A DNA stretch of 33,769 nucleotides, taken from assembly GCA_023428085.1 (NCBI GenBank), contig JAEYZK010000032.1:1-33769 (forward strand). Reading direction: 5' to 3'. Numbering within the stretch: the stretch's first letter is position 1; each line of letters begins with the position of its first letter. A program made the translations under genes and the position numbers. Of this stretch, positions 27,168-33,769 are shown in pieces. A model generated the notes under the pieces. That model made no database searches and had not been told where the DNA came from. It saw only the letters and a program-made list of their open reading frames with translations. The DNA is from Pseudomonadota bacterium (GTDB taxonomy: Bacteria; Myxococcota; Myxococcia; Myxococcales; Anaeromyxobacteraceae).

Positions 27168-27659
27168 GTGGCCGACGAGAAGCAGACCAAGGCACCGGCA
27201 GAGCCCAAGAAGGAGGAGGCGGCCGCCCCCGCGGCGCCCAACCTCGGCGGGATCGAGCCCATCGTTGCTTCGCCCGTCACCCCGAAGAAGGGGAAGAAGC
27301 GGGTCAAGAAGAACATCGCGACGGGCATCGTCCACATCGCCTCGACCTTCAACAACACGCAGATCACGATCACCGATCCGACCGGGAACGTGATCGCCTG
27401 GTCGAGCGCCGGCGCGCGCGGGTTCAAGGGTTCCCGCAAGTCCACGCCGTTCGCGGCGCAGGTGGCCGCGGGCGACGCTGCGGCGAAGGCCATGGAGCAC
27501 GGCCTCAAGACCGTCTCGGTGCTGGTGAAGGGCCCGGGCGCGGGCCGCGAGTCCGCGCTCCGCGCGCTGGCCGCCGCCGGCCTCAAGATCACCGTGATCC
27601 GCGACGTCACGCCGATTCCGCACAACGGGTGCCGGCCTCCGAAGCGCCGCCGGGTCTGA
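27168..27659 (+). CDS. rpsK: 30S ribosomal protein S11 with N-terminal extension
   Basis: S11 (163 residues) of the 30S platform. The family core begins at about residue 45 (KKNIATGIVHIASTFNNT) and ends in the GCRPPKRRRV signature. Most S11 have about 128 residues; here 40 extra N-terminal residues rich in Glu, Lys, Ala and Pro precede the core. The GTG at 27168 has GGAGAA upstream at normal distance; no ATG lies closer to the core with a better site. Confidence 0.95.
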   Translation: MADEKQTKAPAEPKKEEAAAPAAPNLGGIEPIVASPVTPKKGKKRVKKNIATGIVHIASTFNNTQITITDPTGNVIAWSSAGARGFKGSRKSTPFAAQVAAGDAAAKAMEHGLKTVSVLVKGPGAGRESALRALAAAGLKITVIRDVTPIPHNGCRPPKRRRV

Positions 27660-27679
27660 TCACCTCAGGAGAACACGAC

Positions 27680-28306
27680 GTGGCTCGTTATTGCGAAAGT
27701 CTCTGCCGGCTCTGCCGTCGCGAAAACCTCAAGATGTATCTGAAGGGCGATCGGTGCTACACCGACAAGTGCGCCATCGAGCGCCGCCCGTATCCGCCGG
27801 GCCAGCACGGCCAGGGCCGGACGAAGTTCTCCGAGTACGGCGTGCAGCTCCGCGAGAAGCAGAAGGTCAAGCGGATGTACGGCGTGCTCGAGGCGGGCTT
27901 CCGGCACGCCTACCAGAACGCCGCCGCCGCCAAGGGCAAGACCGGTGAGAACCTGCTCCAGACGCTGGAGCTCCGGCTCGACAACGTGGTCTTCCGGCTC
28001 GGCTTCGCCGACACCCGCAACGAGGCGCGGCAGCTCGTGCGCCACGGGCACTTCAAGGTGAACGGCCGCAAGGTCAACATCCCGAGCTACCTCTGCCGCA
28101 CCGGCGACAAGGTCGAGCTCAAGGATCGCTCGAAGAAGGTCGTCCGGATCACGGAGGCGCTCGAGGCGGTGGACCGCCGCGGCGTCCCCGCGTGGCTCGA
28201 GCTGGACAAGGGCGGCTTCAAGGGGACCGTGAAGACCTCGCCGACGCGCGAGGACATCACGATGCCCATCCAGGAGCAGCTCATCGTCGAGCTCTACTCG
28301 AAGTAG
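27680..28306 (+). CDS. rpsD: 30S ribosomal protein S4, zinc type
   Basis: S4 (208 residues), a primary 16S binder and an autogenous regulator of the alpha operon in E. coli. The N-terminal zinc set Cys9, Cys12, Cys26 and Cys31 is complete. The S4 RNA-binding domain has LELRLDNVVFRLGFADTRNEARQLVRHGHF. GTG start at 27680 with AGGAG at 27666-27670; the longer frame to 27629 overlaps rpsK and is not homologous. Confidence 0.97.
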   Translation: MARYCESLCRLCRRENLKMYLKGDRCYTDKCAIERRPYPPGQHGQGRTKFSEYGVQLREKQKVKRMYGVLEAGFRHAYQNAAAAKGKTGENLLQTLELRLDNVVFRLGFADTRNEARQLVRHGHFKVNGRKVNIPSYLCRTGDKVELKDRSKKVVRITEALEAVDRRGVPAWLELDKGGFKGTVKTSPTREDITMPIQEQLIVELYSK

Positions 28307-28315
28307 CCTTCCCCC

Positions 28316-28349
28316 GCGGACGGGCCGCACCTGGCCCGTCCGCCCCTTT
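28316..28349 (+). terminator. Terminator-like hairpin between rpsD and rpoA
   Basis: GCGGACGGGCC (28316-28326) pairs perfectly with GGCCCGTCCGC (28333-28343), six-base loop, then CCCTTTG. With a poor T tract it may only reduce readthrough into rpoA. I saw no clear promoter in the remaining gap (28350-28430). Confidence 0.55.
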
Positions 28350-28430
28350 GCGGAGGTCGCGCGTCCCACGGTTCCCCCAGCGCTTGGCTGAGCGCGCGGG
28401 GGAGGGGGCGGCGGCCCAAGGAGACAGCCC

Positions 28431-29453
28431 ATGGCAGTGGACTCGATCGTCACCAAGAACTGGCGGGACCTCATCAAGCCCCGCGGCCTGGTCGTGGACC
28501 AGGAGAGCCTCTCCAACACCTACGGCAAGTTCATCGCCGAGCCGCTGGAGCGCGGCTTCGGGATCACGCTCGGCAACTCGCTGCGCCGCGTGCTGCTCTC
28601 CAGCCTGCAGGGCGCCGCCATCACCTCGGTGAAGATCGAGGGGGTGGAGCACGAGTTCATGACGATCCCGGAGGTCGCCGAGGACGTCACCGACATCATC
28701 CTCAACCTCAAGGAAGTCCTCCTCCAGATCCACACGAACGAGGTGAAGACCCTCCGGATCGAGGCGGACGGCCCCCGCGAGATCAAGGCGGGCGACATCC
28801 AGTCGGACGGGCAGGTCGAGGTCCTGAACCCCGGTCACCACCTCTTCACCATCAGCGAGGGCGGCCGGGTCCGGATGGAGCTCACCGCCCGCCGCGGCCG
28901 CGGCTACGTGCCGGCGGAGAAGAACAAGGTGCCCGGCTCGCCCATCGGCACCATCCCGATCGACGCGCTCTTCAGCCCGATCCGCAAGGTCAACTACCAG
29001 GTCACGAACGCCCGCGTCGGCCAGCAGACCGACTACGATCGGCTGAGCCTGGAGGTCTGGACGGACGGCTCGGTGGGGCCGAACGACGCCGTCGCGTTCG
29101 CCGCCAAGATCGTCCGCGAGCAGCTCTCCATCTTCATCAACTTCGACGAGGCCGAGGAGCCCGCCGAGGAGGTGAAGCCGGTCGAGGAGCAGAAGCTGAA
29201 CGAGAACCTCTTCCGCTCGGTGGACGAGCTGGAGCTCTCGGTCCGCAGCGCCAACTGCCTCCAGAACGCCAACATCAAGACGATCGGCGATCTCGTCCTC
29301 AAGACGGAGGCCGAGATGCTCAAGACGAAGAACTTCGGCCGGAAGTCGCTGAAGGAGATCAAGGAGATCTTGGCCGAGATGGGCCTCTCCCTCGGCATGA
29401 AGCTCGAGAACTGGCCGCCCAAGTCGCAGCCCCAGGGGGCGCCCAAGGCGTAA
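28431..29453 (+). CDS. rpoA: RNA polymerase subunit alpha
   Basis: The alpha subunit (340 residues). The N-terminal dimerisation domain has FGITLGNSLRRVLLSSLQGAA and the VLNPGHHLFT region; an acidic linker near 240-258 joins the C-terminal domain. Arg272 in SVRSANCL corresponds to E. coli Arg265, the UP-element contact, and LKTKNFGRKSLKEIKEIL follows. Intact, with AAGGAG before the ATG. Confidence 0.98.
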   Translation: MAVDSIVTKNWRDLIKPRGLVVDQESLSNTYGKFIAEPLERGFGITLGNSLRRVLLSSLQGAAITSVKIEGVEHEFMTIPEVAEDVTDIILNLKEVLLQIHTNEVKTLRIEADGPREIKAGDIQSDGQVEVLNPGHHLFTISEGGRVRMELTARRGRGYVPAEKNKVPGSPIGTIPIDALFSPIRKVNYQVTNARVGQQTDYDRLSLEVWTDGSVGPNDAVAFAAKIVREQLSIFINFDEAEEPAEEVKPVEEQKLNENLFRSVDELELSVRSANCLQNANIKTIGDLVLKTEAEMLKTKNFGRKSLKEIKEILAEMGLSLGMKLENWPPKSQPQGAPKA

Positions 29454-29468
29454 AGGCGGTCGGGGTCC

Positions 29469-29488
29469 TTCGACAGGTTCAGGACAGG
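29469..29488. repeat. Dispersed repeat element, copy 2 (TTCGAC..TTCAGG type)
   Basis: TTCGACAGGTTCAGG followed by ACAGG, in the 57-base gap between rpoA and rplQ. It matches the common dispersed element whose reverse strand translates as CPEPVEG. It is related to the copy at 10980-11000. Confidence 0.65.
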
Positions 29489-29510
29489 CCCGGGTCATGA
29501 GGAGAACGAG

Positions 29511-29969
29511 ATGAAGCACCGCATCGTCGGCCGCCGGCTCGATCGCACCACCGAGCACCGCACGGCCATGCTGAAGAACATGGCGACGAGCCTCTTCCGC
29601 CACGAGCGGATCGTCACCACCACGCCGAAGGCCAAGGAGCTGAAGCGCTTCTCCGAGAAGCTCATCACGCTCGCGAAGAAGGCCTCCCCGCACGCGCGCC
29701 GTCAGGCGAACGCGGAGATCCGGGACGTGGAGGTGCTGAACAAGCTCTTCGCGACGCTCGGCCCGCGGTTCGCCGAGCGCTCCGGCGGCTACACCCGGAT
29801 CGTGCGGGTGGGGCGCCGGGCCGGTGACAACGCCGAGATGGCGGTGATCGAGCTCGTGGAGCGGACGCAGGCCGCCTCCGAGGAGCCCCCGGCGAAGGGC
29901 AAGAAGAAGACCGAGAAGGCCGAGGCGGCCAACTCCGAGAAGAAGTCCAAGAAGGCCGCGGCCGGGTAG
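29511..29969 (+). CDS. rplQ: 50S ribosomal protein L17 with C-terminal extension
   Basis: L17 (152 residues) at the tunnel exit. KHRIVGRRLDRTTEHRTAML and HERIVTTTPKAKELKRFSEKLITL are canonical. The family core ends near residue 118 (ELVER); a Lys/Glu/Ala-rich tail of about 33 residues follows. Normally last in the alpha operon, here followed after 23 bases by rpsP. Confidence 0.97.
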   Translation: MKHRIVGRRLDRTTEHRTAMLKNMATSLFRHERIVTTTPKAKELKRFSEKLITLAKKASPHARRQANAEIRDVEVLNKLFATLGPRFAERSGGYTRIVRVGRRAGDNAEMAVIELVERTQAASEEPPAKGKKKTEKAEAANSEKKSKKAAAG

Positions 29970-29992
29970 CCGGACCGCCAGGAGGCGAACAC

Positions 29993-30265
29993 ATGGCAGT
30001 GGTTCTTCGGCTCTCGCGCGCCGGCACGCACAAGGCGCCCTTCTACCACGTGGTGGCGACCGACTCGCGCAAGCCGCGGGACGGCCGGTACCTCGAGGAC
30101 GTGGGCGTCTACGACCCGACCCAGAAGCCCGAGCGCATCGAGCTCAAGGCGGAGCGGGTCGAGCACTGGCTCAAGGTCGGCGCGCGCCCGAGCCAGACGG
30201 TGGCGATGATCCTGAAGCGGGCCGCGAAGGCCAAGCCGGCCGCGGCGGCCGCGTCCAAGGCGTAG
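29993..30265 (+). CDS. rpsP: 30S ribosomal protein S16
   Basis: S16 (90 residues), an assembly protein. VLRLSRAGTHKAPFYHVVATDSR, the GVYDPTQKP motif and the WLKVGARPSQTV helix are typical. A short Ala/Lys tail ends it. GGAGG lies before the ATG. First of the rpsP-khpA-rimM-trmD-rplS group. Confidence 0.98.
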   Translation: MAVVLRLSRAGTHKAPFYHVVATDSRKPRDGRYLEDVGVYDPTQKPERIELKAERVEHWLKVGARPSQTVAMILKRAAKAKPAAAAASKA

Positions 30266-30280
30266 GCCCGGGGAGCGCGC

Positions 30281-30511
30281 GTGCGTGACCTCGTCCTCTG
30301 GCTGGCCCGGGAGCTCGTGGAGGACCGGGACGCCGTGAAGGTAGACGCGATCGAGCGGGACCGCTCGACCGTGCTCGAGCTCTCGGTCGCGGAGGACGAC
30401 CTGGGTCGCGTGATCGGACGGGGCGGCAAGACCGCCAAGGCGCTCCGGACGCTGCTCGATCTCGCCGCCCGCCGCGAAGGGCGGCGGGTCGTCCTCGACA
30501 TCCTCGATTAG
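30281..30511 (+). CDS. khpA: KH-domain RNA-binding protein KhpA
   Basis: A 76-residue single KH domain. The GxxG loop is in VIGRGGKTAKALRTLL, and the flanking strands (LELSVAEDDLG, RRVVLDILD) fit the family. KhpA works with KhpB (Jag) in Gram-positive bacteria and binds many RNAs; here it lies in the common rpsP-khpA-rimM order. Starts at GTG with GGGGAG upstream; three bases before rimM. Confidence 0.95.
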   Translation: MRDLVLWLARELVEDRDAVKVDAIERDRSTVLELSVAEDDLGRVIGRGGKTAKALRTLLDLAARREGRRVVLDILD

Positions 30512-30514
30512 GCC

Positions 30515-31009
30515 GTGGGGCTGGTGCGGATCGGCAAGGTCGTCCGGGCCGTGGGCCTCGAGGGCCTGCTGGGGGTGGCGGGGTCGGAGGGCTCGCTCGG
30601 CGCGCTGCAGCGGATCGCGCTGGCGAGGGAAGGGCAGGATCCTGCGCTCCGCCGCGTCGTCGCGGCGCGGCCGCAGGGGAAGCTGTGGGTGGTCGCGGTC
30701 GAGGGGATCTCGGACCGGACCACCGCCGAGGGCTGGGTGGGCGCGGCCGTGTGGGCGCTCCGCGAGGACCTCGGCGACGCGGGCGAAGGGAAGTTCTACT
30801 GGGCCGATCTCGAGGGCCTGCCGGTGGTGACGGTGGCCGGCCAGGAGATCGGCAAGGTGACGGGGCTCTACGAGACGGGCGCGGTGGACGTGCTCGTCGT
30901 GGTGGGGCCCGCGGGCGAGCGGCTGGTGCCGCTCGCGCCGTACGTGGAGGTGGATCGGGCGGCGGGGCGGATCGTGGTCGATCCGCCCGAGGGCCTCCTG
31001 GATCCGTGA
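30515..31009 (+). CDS. rimM: 16S rRNA processing protein RimM
   Basis: RimM (164 residues) assists 30S head maturation by binding S19. The N-terminal barrel begins VRIGKVVRAVGLEGLLGV, a diverged version of the usual PHG-x-x-GE(V) motif. The C-terminal PRC barrel has KFYWADLEGLPVV, IGKVTGLYETGAVDVLVV and LVPLAPYVEVD. GTG start set by the short gap and the family start. Confidence 0.95.
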   Translation: MGLVRIGKVVRAVGLEGLLGVAGSEGSLGALQRIALAREGQDPALRRVVAARPQGKLWVVAVEGISDRTTAEGWVGAAVWALREDLGDAGEGKFYWADLEGLPVVTVAGQEIGKVTGLYETGAVDVLVVVGPAGERLVPLAPYVEVDRAAGRIVVDPPEGLLDP

Positions 31010-31029
31010 CAGAGGTCCCGGCGAGCCAA

Positions 31030-31109
31030 GGCCCAGGCGGAGGAGCCTGGGCCGGAGCGAGCAGGGGGTTCGGGGGAGCCGAGGCTCCCCACGCGAAGCG
31101 GTGGGGAGC
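31030..31109. repeat. Stacked inverted repeats between rimM and trmD
   Basis: GGCCCAGGC (31030-31038) pairs with GCCTGGGCC (31045-31053). Next, GGGGAGCC (31073-31080) pairs with GGCTCCCC (31083-31090), but the same right arm extended as GCTCCCCAC (31084-31092) also pairs with GTGGGGAGC (31101-31109). The two last structures exclude each other. This fills the 118-base gap before trmD. Could be a dispersed repeat family or a regulatory switch. Confidence 0.55.
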
Positions 31110-31127
31110 GGAGGTCCCCCCGATAGA

Positions 31128-31871
31128 ATGAAGCTCGAGGTCGACATCCTGACGCTGTTCCCGGGCACGTGCACCGGGTACCTCGGGGAGAGCATCCTCG
31201 GGAAGGCGCGGGAGAGCGGGCTCCTCGAGGCGCGGGTGACGGACATCCGCGAGCACGCGGCCGGCAGGCACCGGGTCGCCGACGACGCTCCCTACGGCGG
31301 GGGCGCCGGGATGGTGATGAAGCCGGAGCCGCTCACCGAGGCGATCGAGGCCTCGCGGGCGCGGCTGCCGGGGGCCTGGGCGGTGCTCCTCGGGCCGGGC
31401 GGCCAGCGGCTGGATCAGGCGCTGGCGCGGCGCTTCGCCGAGCACGGAAGGCTCATCCTGGTCTGTGGCAGGTACGAAGGAGTGGACGAGCGGGTGCGCG
31501 CGGCGATCGACATGGAGGTCTCCCTCGGGGACTTCGTGCTCACGGGCGGTGAGCTGGCGGCGCTCTGCGTCGTGGACGCCGCCGCGCGGATGGTGCCGGG
31601 CGTGCTCGGCAACCTGGCCTCGGCCGGCGCCGAGAGCTTCTCGAGCCCGGGGGAGCCGCTGCTGGAGCATCCCCACTACACGCGTCCCCCCGCATACCGC
31701 GGGATGAAGGTCCCGGAGATCCTCCTCTCCGGCGATCACAAGCGCATCGAGCGCTGGCGGCGGCGGGAGTCGCTGCAGGCGACGCGGGCGCGAAGGCCGG
31801 ACCTCTTCGAGAGGCTCCGGCTCACGGAATCCGATCTCCGGCTGCTCGACGCCGGGGACGACGAGCTGTAA
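31128..31871 (+). CDS. trmD: tRNA (guanine-N1)-methyltransferase
   Basis: TrmD (247 residues) makes m1G37 in tRNAs, preventing +1 frameshifts; uses S-adenosylmethionine in a trefoil knot. DILTLFPG at the start, APYGGGAGMVMKPEP, VCGRYEGVDERV, DFVLTGGELAA and the PHYTRP segment are conserved. The ATG at 31128 matches the family start; an in-frame upstream GTG at 31101 adds nine unrelated residues. The Shine-Dalgarno is GGAGG at 31110-31114. Confidence 0.97.
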   Translation: MKLEVDILTLFPGTCTGYLGESILGKARESGLLEARVTDIREHAAGRHRVADDAPYGGGAGMVMKPEPLTEAIEASRARLPGAWAVLLGPGGQRLDQALARRFAEHGRLILVCGRYEGVDERVRAAIDMEVSLGDFVLTGGELAALCVVDAAARMVPGVLGNLASAGAESFSSPGEPLLEHPHYTRPPAYRGMKVPEILLSGDHKRIERWRRRESLQATRARRPDLFERLRLTESDLRLLDAGDDEL

Positions 31872-31883
31872 AAGGAGCCAGTC

Positions 31884-32273
31884 ATGCTGCGCAAGGCGAT
31901 TGCCGACATCGAGGCGAAGTACTCCCGGAACGACATCCCCGCGATGCGGTCCGGCGACACCGTCCGGGTCCACACGAAGATCCGCGAAGGCGACAAGGAG
32001 CGCATCCAGGTCTTCGAGGGTGTGGTGATCGCGTACCGGAAGGGCCAGCCCGGCTCCTCGATGTTCACCGTTCGCAAGGTGAGCTACGGGGTGGGTGTGG
32101 AGCGCATGTTCCCGGTTCACAGCCCGCGCATCGATCGCATCGAGGTCGTGAGCCACGGCCAGGTGCGCAGGTCGCGGCTCTACTACCTGCGCGACCTGCA
32201 GGGCAAGGCCGCCCGCCTCCACCAGGAGGAGGGTGGGGTCGAGGCCGCCGCGGCGCCGGCGCCGCAGGCCTGA
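31884..32273 (+). CDS. rplS: 50S ribosomal protein L19
   Basis: L19 (129 residues) at the 30S-50S interface. Core marks are PAMRSGDTVRVHTKIREGDKERIQ, FEGVVIAYRKG, the YGVGVERMFPVHSPRIDRIEV motif and RRSRLYYLRDLQGKAARL. An Ala/Pro tail of about 15 residues ends it. AAAGGAGCC precedes the ATG; 12 bases after trmD. Confidence 0.98.
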   Translation: MLRKAIADIEAKYSRNDIPAMRSGDTVRVHTKIREGDKERIQVFEGVVIAYRKGQPGSSMFTVRKVSYGVGVERMFPVHSPRIDRIEVVSHGQVRRSRLYYLRDLQGKAARLHQEEGGVEAAAAPAPQA

Positions 32274-32283
32274 CCTTCACGGC

Positions 32284-32304
32284 GGGAACGGGATATCGGT
32301 TCCC
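32284..32304. promoter_or_regulatory. Inverted repeat upstream of the SMC-like gene
   Basis: GGGAAC (32284-32289) and GTTCCC (32299-32304) flank a GATATC palindrome (32292-32297), making a nearly symmetric 21-base site. A possible -10, TAACAT, lies at 32324-32329. Candidate operator; the rest of the 68-base gap is unremarkable. Confidence 0.35.
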
Positions 32305-32341
32305 CTCGTACGGCCCGGGGCGGTAACATCCCGCTCCAGGC

Positions 32342-33769
32342 GTGATCCTGCTCGAGTTCGCAGCCCAGGGCATCCGTGGCGTGGCGCCGGCCGGAGGCCG
32401 CGCCACGCTCCGGCCCGGCTACAACGTGATCGCCGCGGACGGGGCCGCGCTGCGCCGGCTGCTCGAGGCGCTCCTCTATCCCGACCCGCGCGACGCGGAC
32501 GCGTTGCCGCGCCCCTCCGGCACGGCCTCCGGCGGCTCGCTCCGCGCCGGGCTCACGCTCGTCGGCAACGACAAGACCACCTACCGGCTCGTGCGCGACT
32601 TCCAGGGCGCGGCGCAGCTCCACCGCTTCGAGGCGGAGAAGCGCTCGTTCGCGCTCGTGGCGAGCGATCTCCGGGAGATCGCCGCGTTCCTGCAGCAGAC
32701 CGTCGGCGTCCCGCCCGCGTCCCGCCTCGGCGCCCTGCTCGCGCTGTCCGCGGCCGAGCTCCCGTCGCGCCAGTCGGGCGGCCTCGGGGGAGCCGCCGCG
32801 TCCGTCGCCCCGGCCCGCACCGGGCTCAGCGCCGAGCAGGCCGCGAAGAAGATCGCCCAGCTCCGCGCCGAGCTCTCGAAGGCGAAGATCGCCGAGAAGC
32901 TCCAGGCGCAGGCCGACGAGAACCAGCACCGCGCCTTCAAGGTGGACGAGCTCCTCAAGGGCGGCGCGCAGGCGCGCGAGGGGCTCGCGAAGGCCGAGGC
33001 CGCGCGCGCCGAGCTCGAGCCGCTCGCGGCGGTGGCCGCCTCGCTGGGGGACGTACCGGCGCGGATCGCCTCGTTCGAGAAGGCGAGCGCCAAGCGCGAG
33101 GAGGCGCTCGCGCGCGTGGGCGCGGAGCGCGCGGCGATGGACGAGGCCGAGGCGGCGGGCCCCCCGCGGCCGTTCTGGCAGGACCCGACGTTCTGGGTGA
33201 GCGCGGGCGGGGCGCTGGCGCTCGTCCTGGCGGCGGTGCTGCTGCCGTCGCACGCGGAGTCGTGGGCGCGGACGCTCCGGAGCTTCCTCGCGGTCCTCGC
33301 GGCGCTCACGCCGGGGTGGGCCGCGTGGGTGGCGTTCCGCTGGGTCGGATCGCTCGAGGACTGGGAGCGGCGCACCCGGCGGCGGCGCATCGTGGACGAC
33401 TGGGAGAAGAAGATCGAGGCGCAGTACGCGCGCGACGCGGGCGAGGTGCAGGCGGCGATGAAGGCCGCCGGGGTCCAGAAGCTCGCGGAGCTCAAGGAGG
33501 CGCTGGGGCGGCTCGCCGACGCCGACGCCGTCGTCGCCGAGTGGCGGCGCCGCCTGTACGACTGGGAGGCCACTCCCGAGGCGGCCGGGGCGCGCGCGGA
33601 GAAGGCCCAGCTCGAGGAGGAGCGGACCGCGCTCGAGGCGAAGCTGACGAGCCTCATGGGCGGGTTCATGCGGGACACGCGCTCGATCGAGATCGAGATC
33701 CAGCGCCTCGAGGCCGAGGCGGCCGCCCCCGCGCCCGCGGTCCGCGCGCCCGCGCGGCCGGAGCCGCCG
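32342..33769 (+). CDS. Membrane-anchored coiled-coil protein with degenerate SMC/YhaN-like ATPase head, 3' truncated
   Basis: An open frame of 476 codons that runs off the right edge. The N-terminus looks like a Rad50/RecF/YhaN head: GYNVIAADGAALRRLLEALL (26-45) aligns with the family GxNVIxGxNGSGKSTLLEAI, but the Walker A Gly-Lys-Ser/Thr is replaced (Ala36-Leu37-Arg38-Arg39), so ATP binding here is doubtful. Residues about 160-275 form a coiled coil, then two membrane helices (about 284-303 and 314-336) with a short outside loop, then a second coiled coil (about 340-465). A Pro/Ala-rich stretch closes the visible part. B. subtilis YhaN-type proteins have a similar layout. The GTG start has weak translation signals. 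The C-terminal head is outside the window, so function is unknown. Confidence 0.8.
   Translation, partial: MILLEFAAQGIRGVAPAGGRATLRPGYNVIAADGAALRRLLEALLYPDPRDADALPRPSGTASGGSLRAGLTLVGNDKTTYRLVRDFQGAAQLHRFEAEKRSFALVASDLREIAAFLQQTVGVPPASRLGALLALSAAELPSRQSGGLGGAAASVAPARTGLSAEQAAKKIAQLRAELSKAKIAEKLQAQADENQHRAFKVDELLKGGAQAREGLAKAEAARAELEPLAAVAASLGDVPARIASFEKASAKREEALARVGAERAAMDEAEAAGPPRPFWQDPTFWVSAGGALALVLAAVLLPSHAESWARTLRSFLAVLAALTPGWAAWVAFRWVGSLEDWERRTRRRRIVDDWEKKIEAQYARDAGEVQAAMKAAGVQKLAELKEALGRLADADAVVAEWRRRLYDWEATPEAAGARAEKAQLEEERTALEAKLTSLMGGFMRDTRSIEIEIQRLEAEAAAPAPAVRAPARPEPP

Noticed and set aside
32183..33678. Minus-strand frames opposite the SMC-like gene
   Set aside because: Ala/Arg-rich shadows; the plus frame has a stop-free run of 476 codons with coherent coiled-coil heptads and two membrane helices.

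Overview
The window is about 70% G+C and gene-dense, with strong G/C third-position codon preference. Gene content and protein character point to a myxobacterium of the Anaeromyxobacter type (Myxococcota, formerly Deltaproteobacteria). This is inferred from remembered family resemblance, not from a search. I count 49 protein genes, two of them cut by the window edges. I see no tRNA, rRNA, CRISPR array, insertion sequence or prophage, and no gene-free stretch longer than about 260 bases.

Region 1 (1-10933) is a mixed metabolic and envelope segment. It holds a truncated short-chain dehydrogenase overlapping an FAD-linked oxidase. Next comes a two-subunit 2-oxoacid:ferredoxin oxidoreductase (korA-korB), which meets a leftward TPR lipoprotein gene tail to tail. 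A second leftward lipoprotein carries five Asp-rich repeats. A small ribbon-helix-helix protein resembling the c-di-GMP-responsive CdbA of Myxococcus follows, then an NAD-dependent sugar epimerase, a leftward monofunctional transglycosylase (mtgA), an Fe/Mn superoxide dismutase and mutY.

Region 2 (about 11000-32273) is one long, almost unbroken translation cluster: rpsL-rpsG-fusA-tuf, then rpsJ-rplD-rplW-rplB-rpsS-rplV-rpsC-rplP-rpmC-rpsQ, then rplN-rplX-rplE-rpsN-rpsH-rplF-rplR-rpsE-rpmD-rplO-secY-adk, then rpmJ-rpsM-rpsK-rpsD-rpoA-rplQ, then rpsP-khpA-rimM-trmD-rplS. The str, S10, spc, alpha and trmD operons therefore lie head to tail on one strand. Departures from the common order are the absence of rplC (L3) between rpsJ and rplD, and the absence of map and infA between adk and rpmJ. 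The strongest promoters precede rpsL and rpmJ. Both have leaders that end in a terminator-like hairpin just before the first gene, which suggests attenuation.

Region 3 (32342-33769, open at the right edge) is a coiled-coil protein with a Rad50/SMC/YhaN-like N-terminus. Its Walker A motif is destroyed and it has a two-helix membrane hairpin inside the coiled coil.

The observations most worth following are: an EF-Tu whose switch I region lacks the usual APEE...RGIT effector sequence and resembles planctomycete EF-Tu; the missing L3 gene; the membrane-anchored degenerate SMC-like protein; the CdbA-like regulator; and several alternative-hairpin leaders within the ribosomal superoperon.
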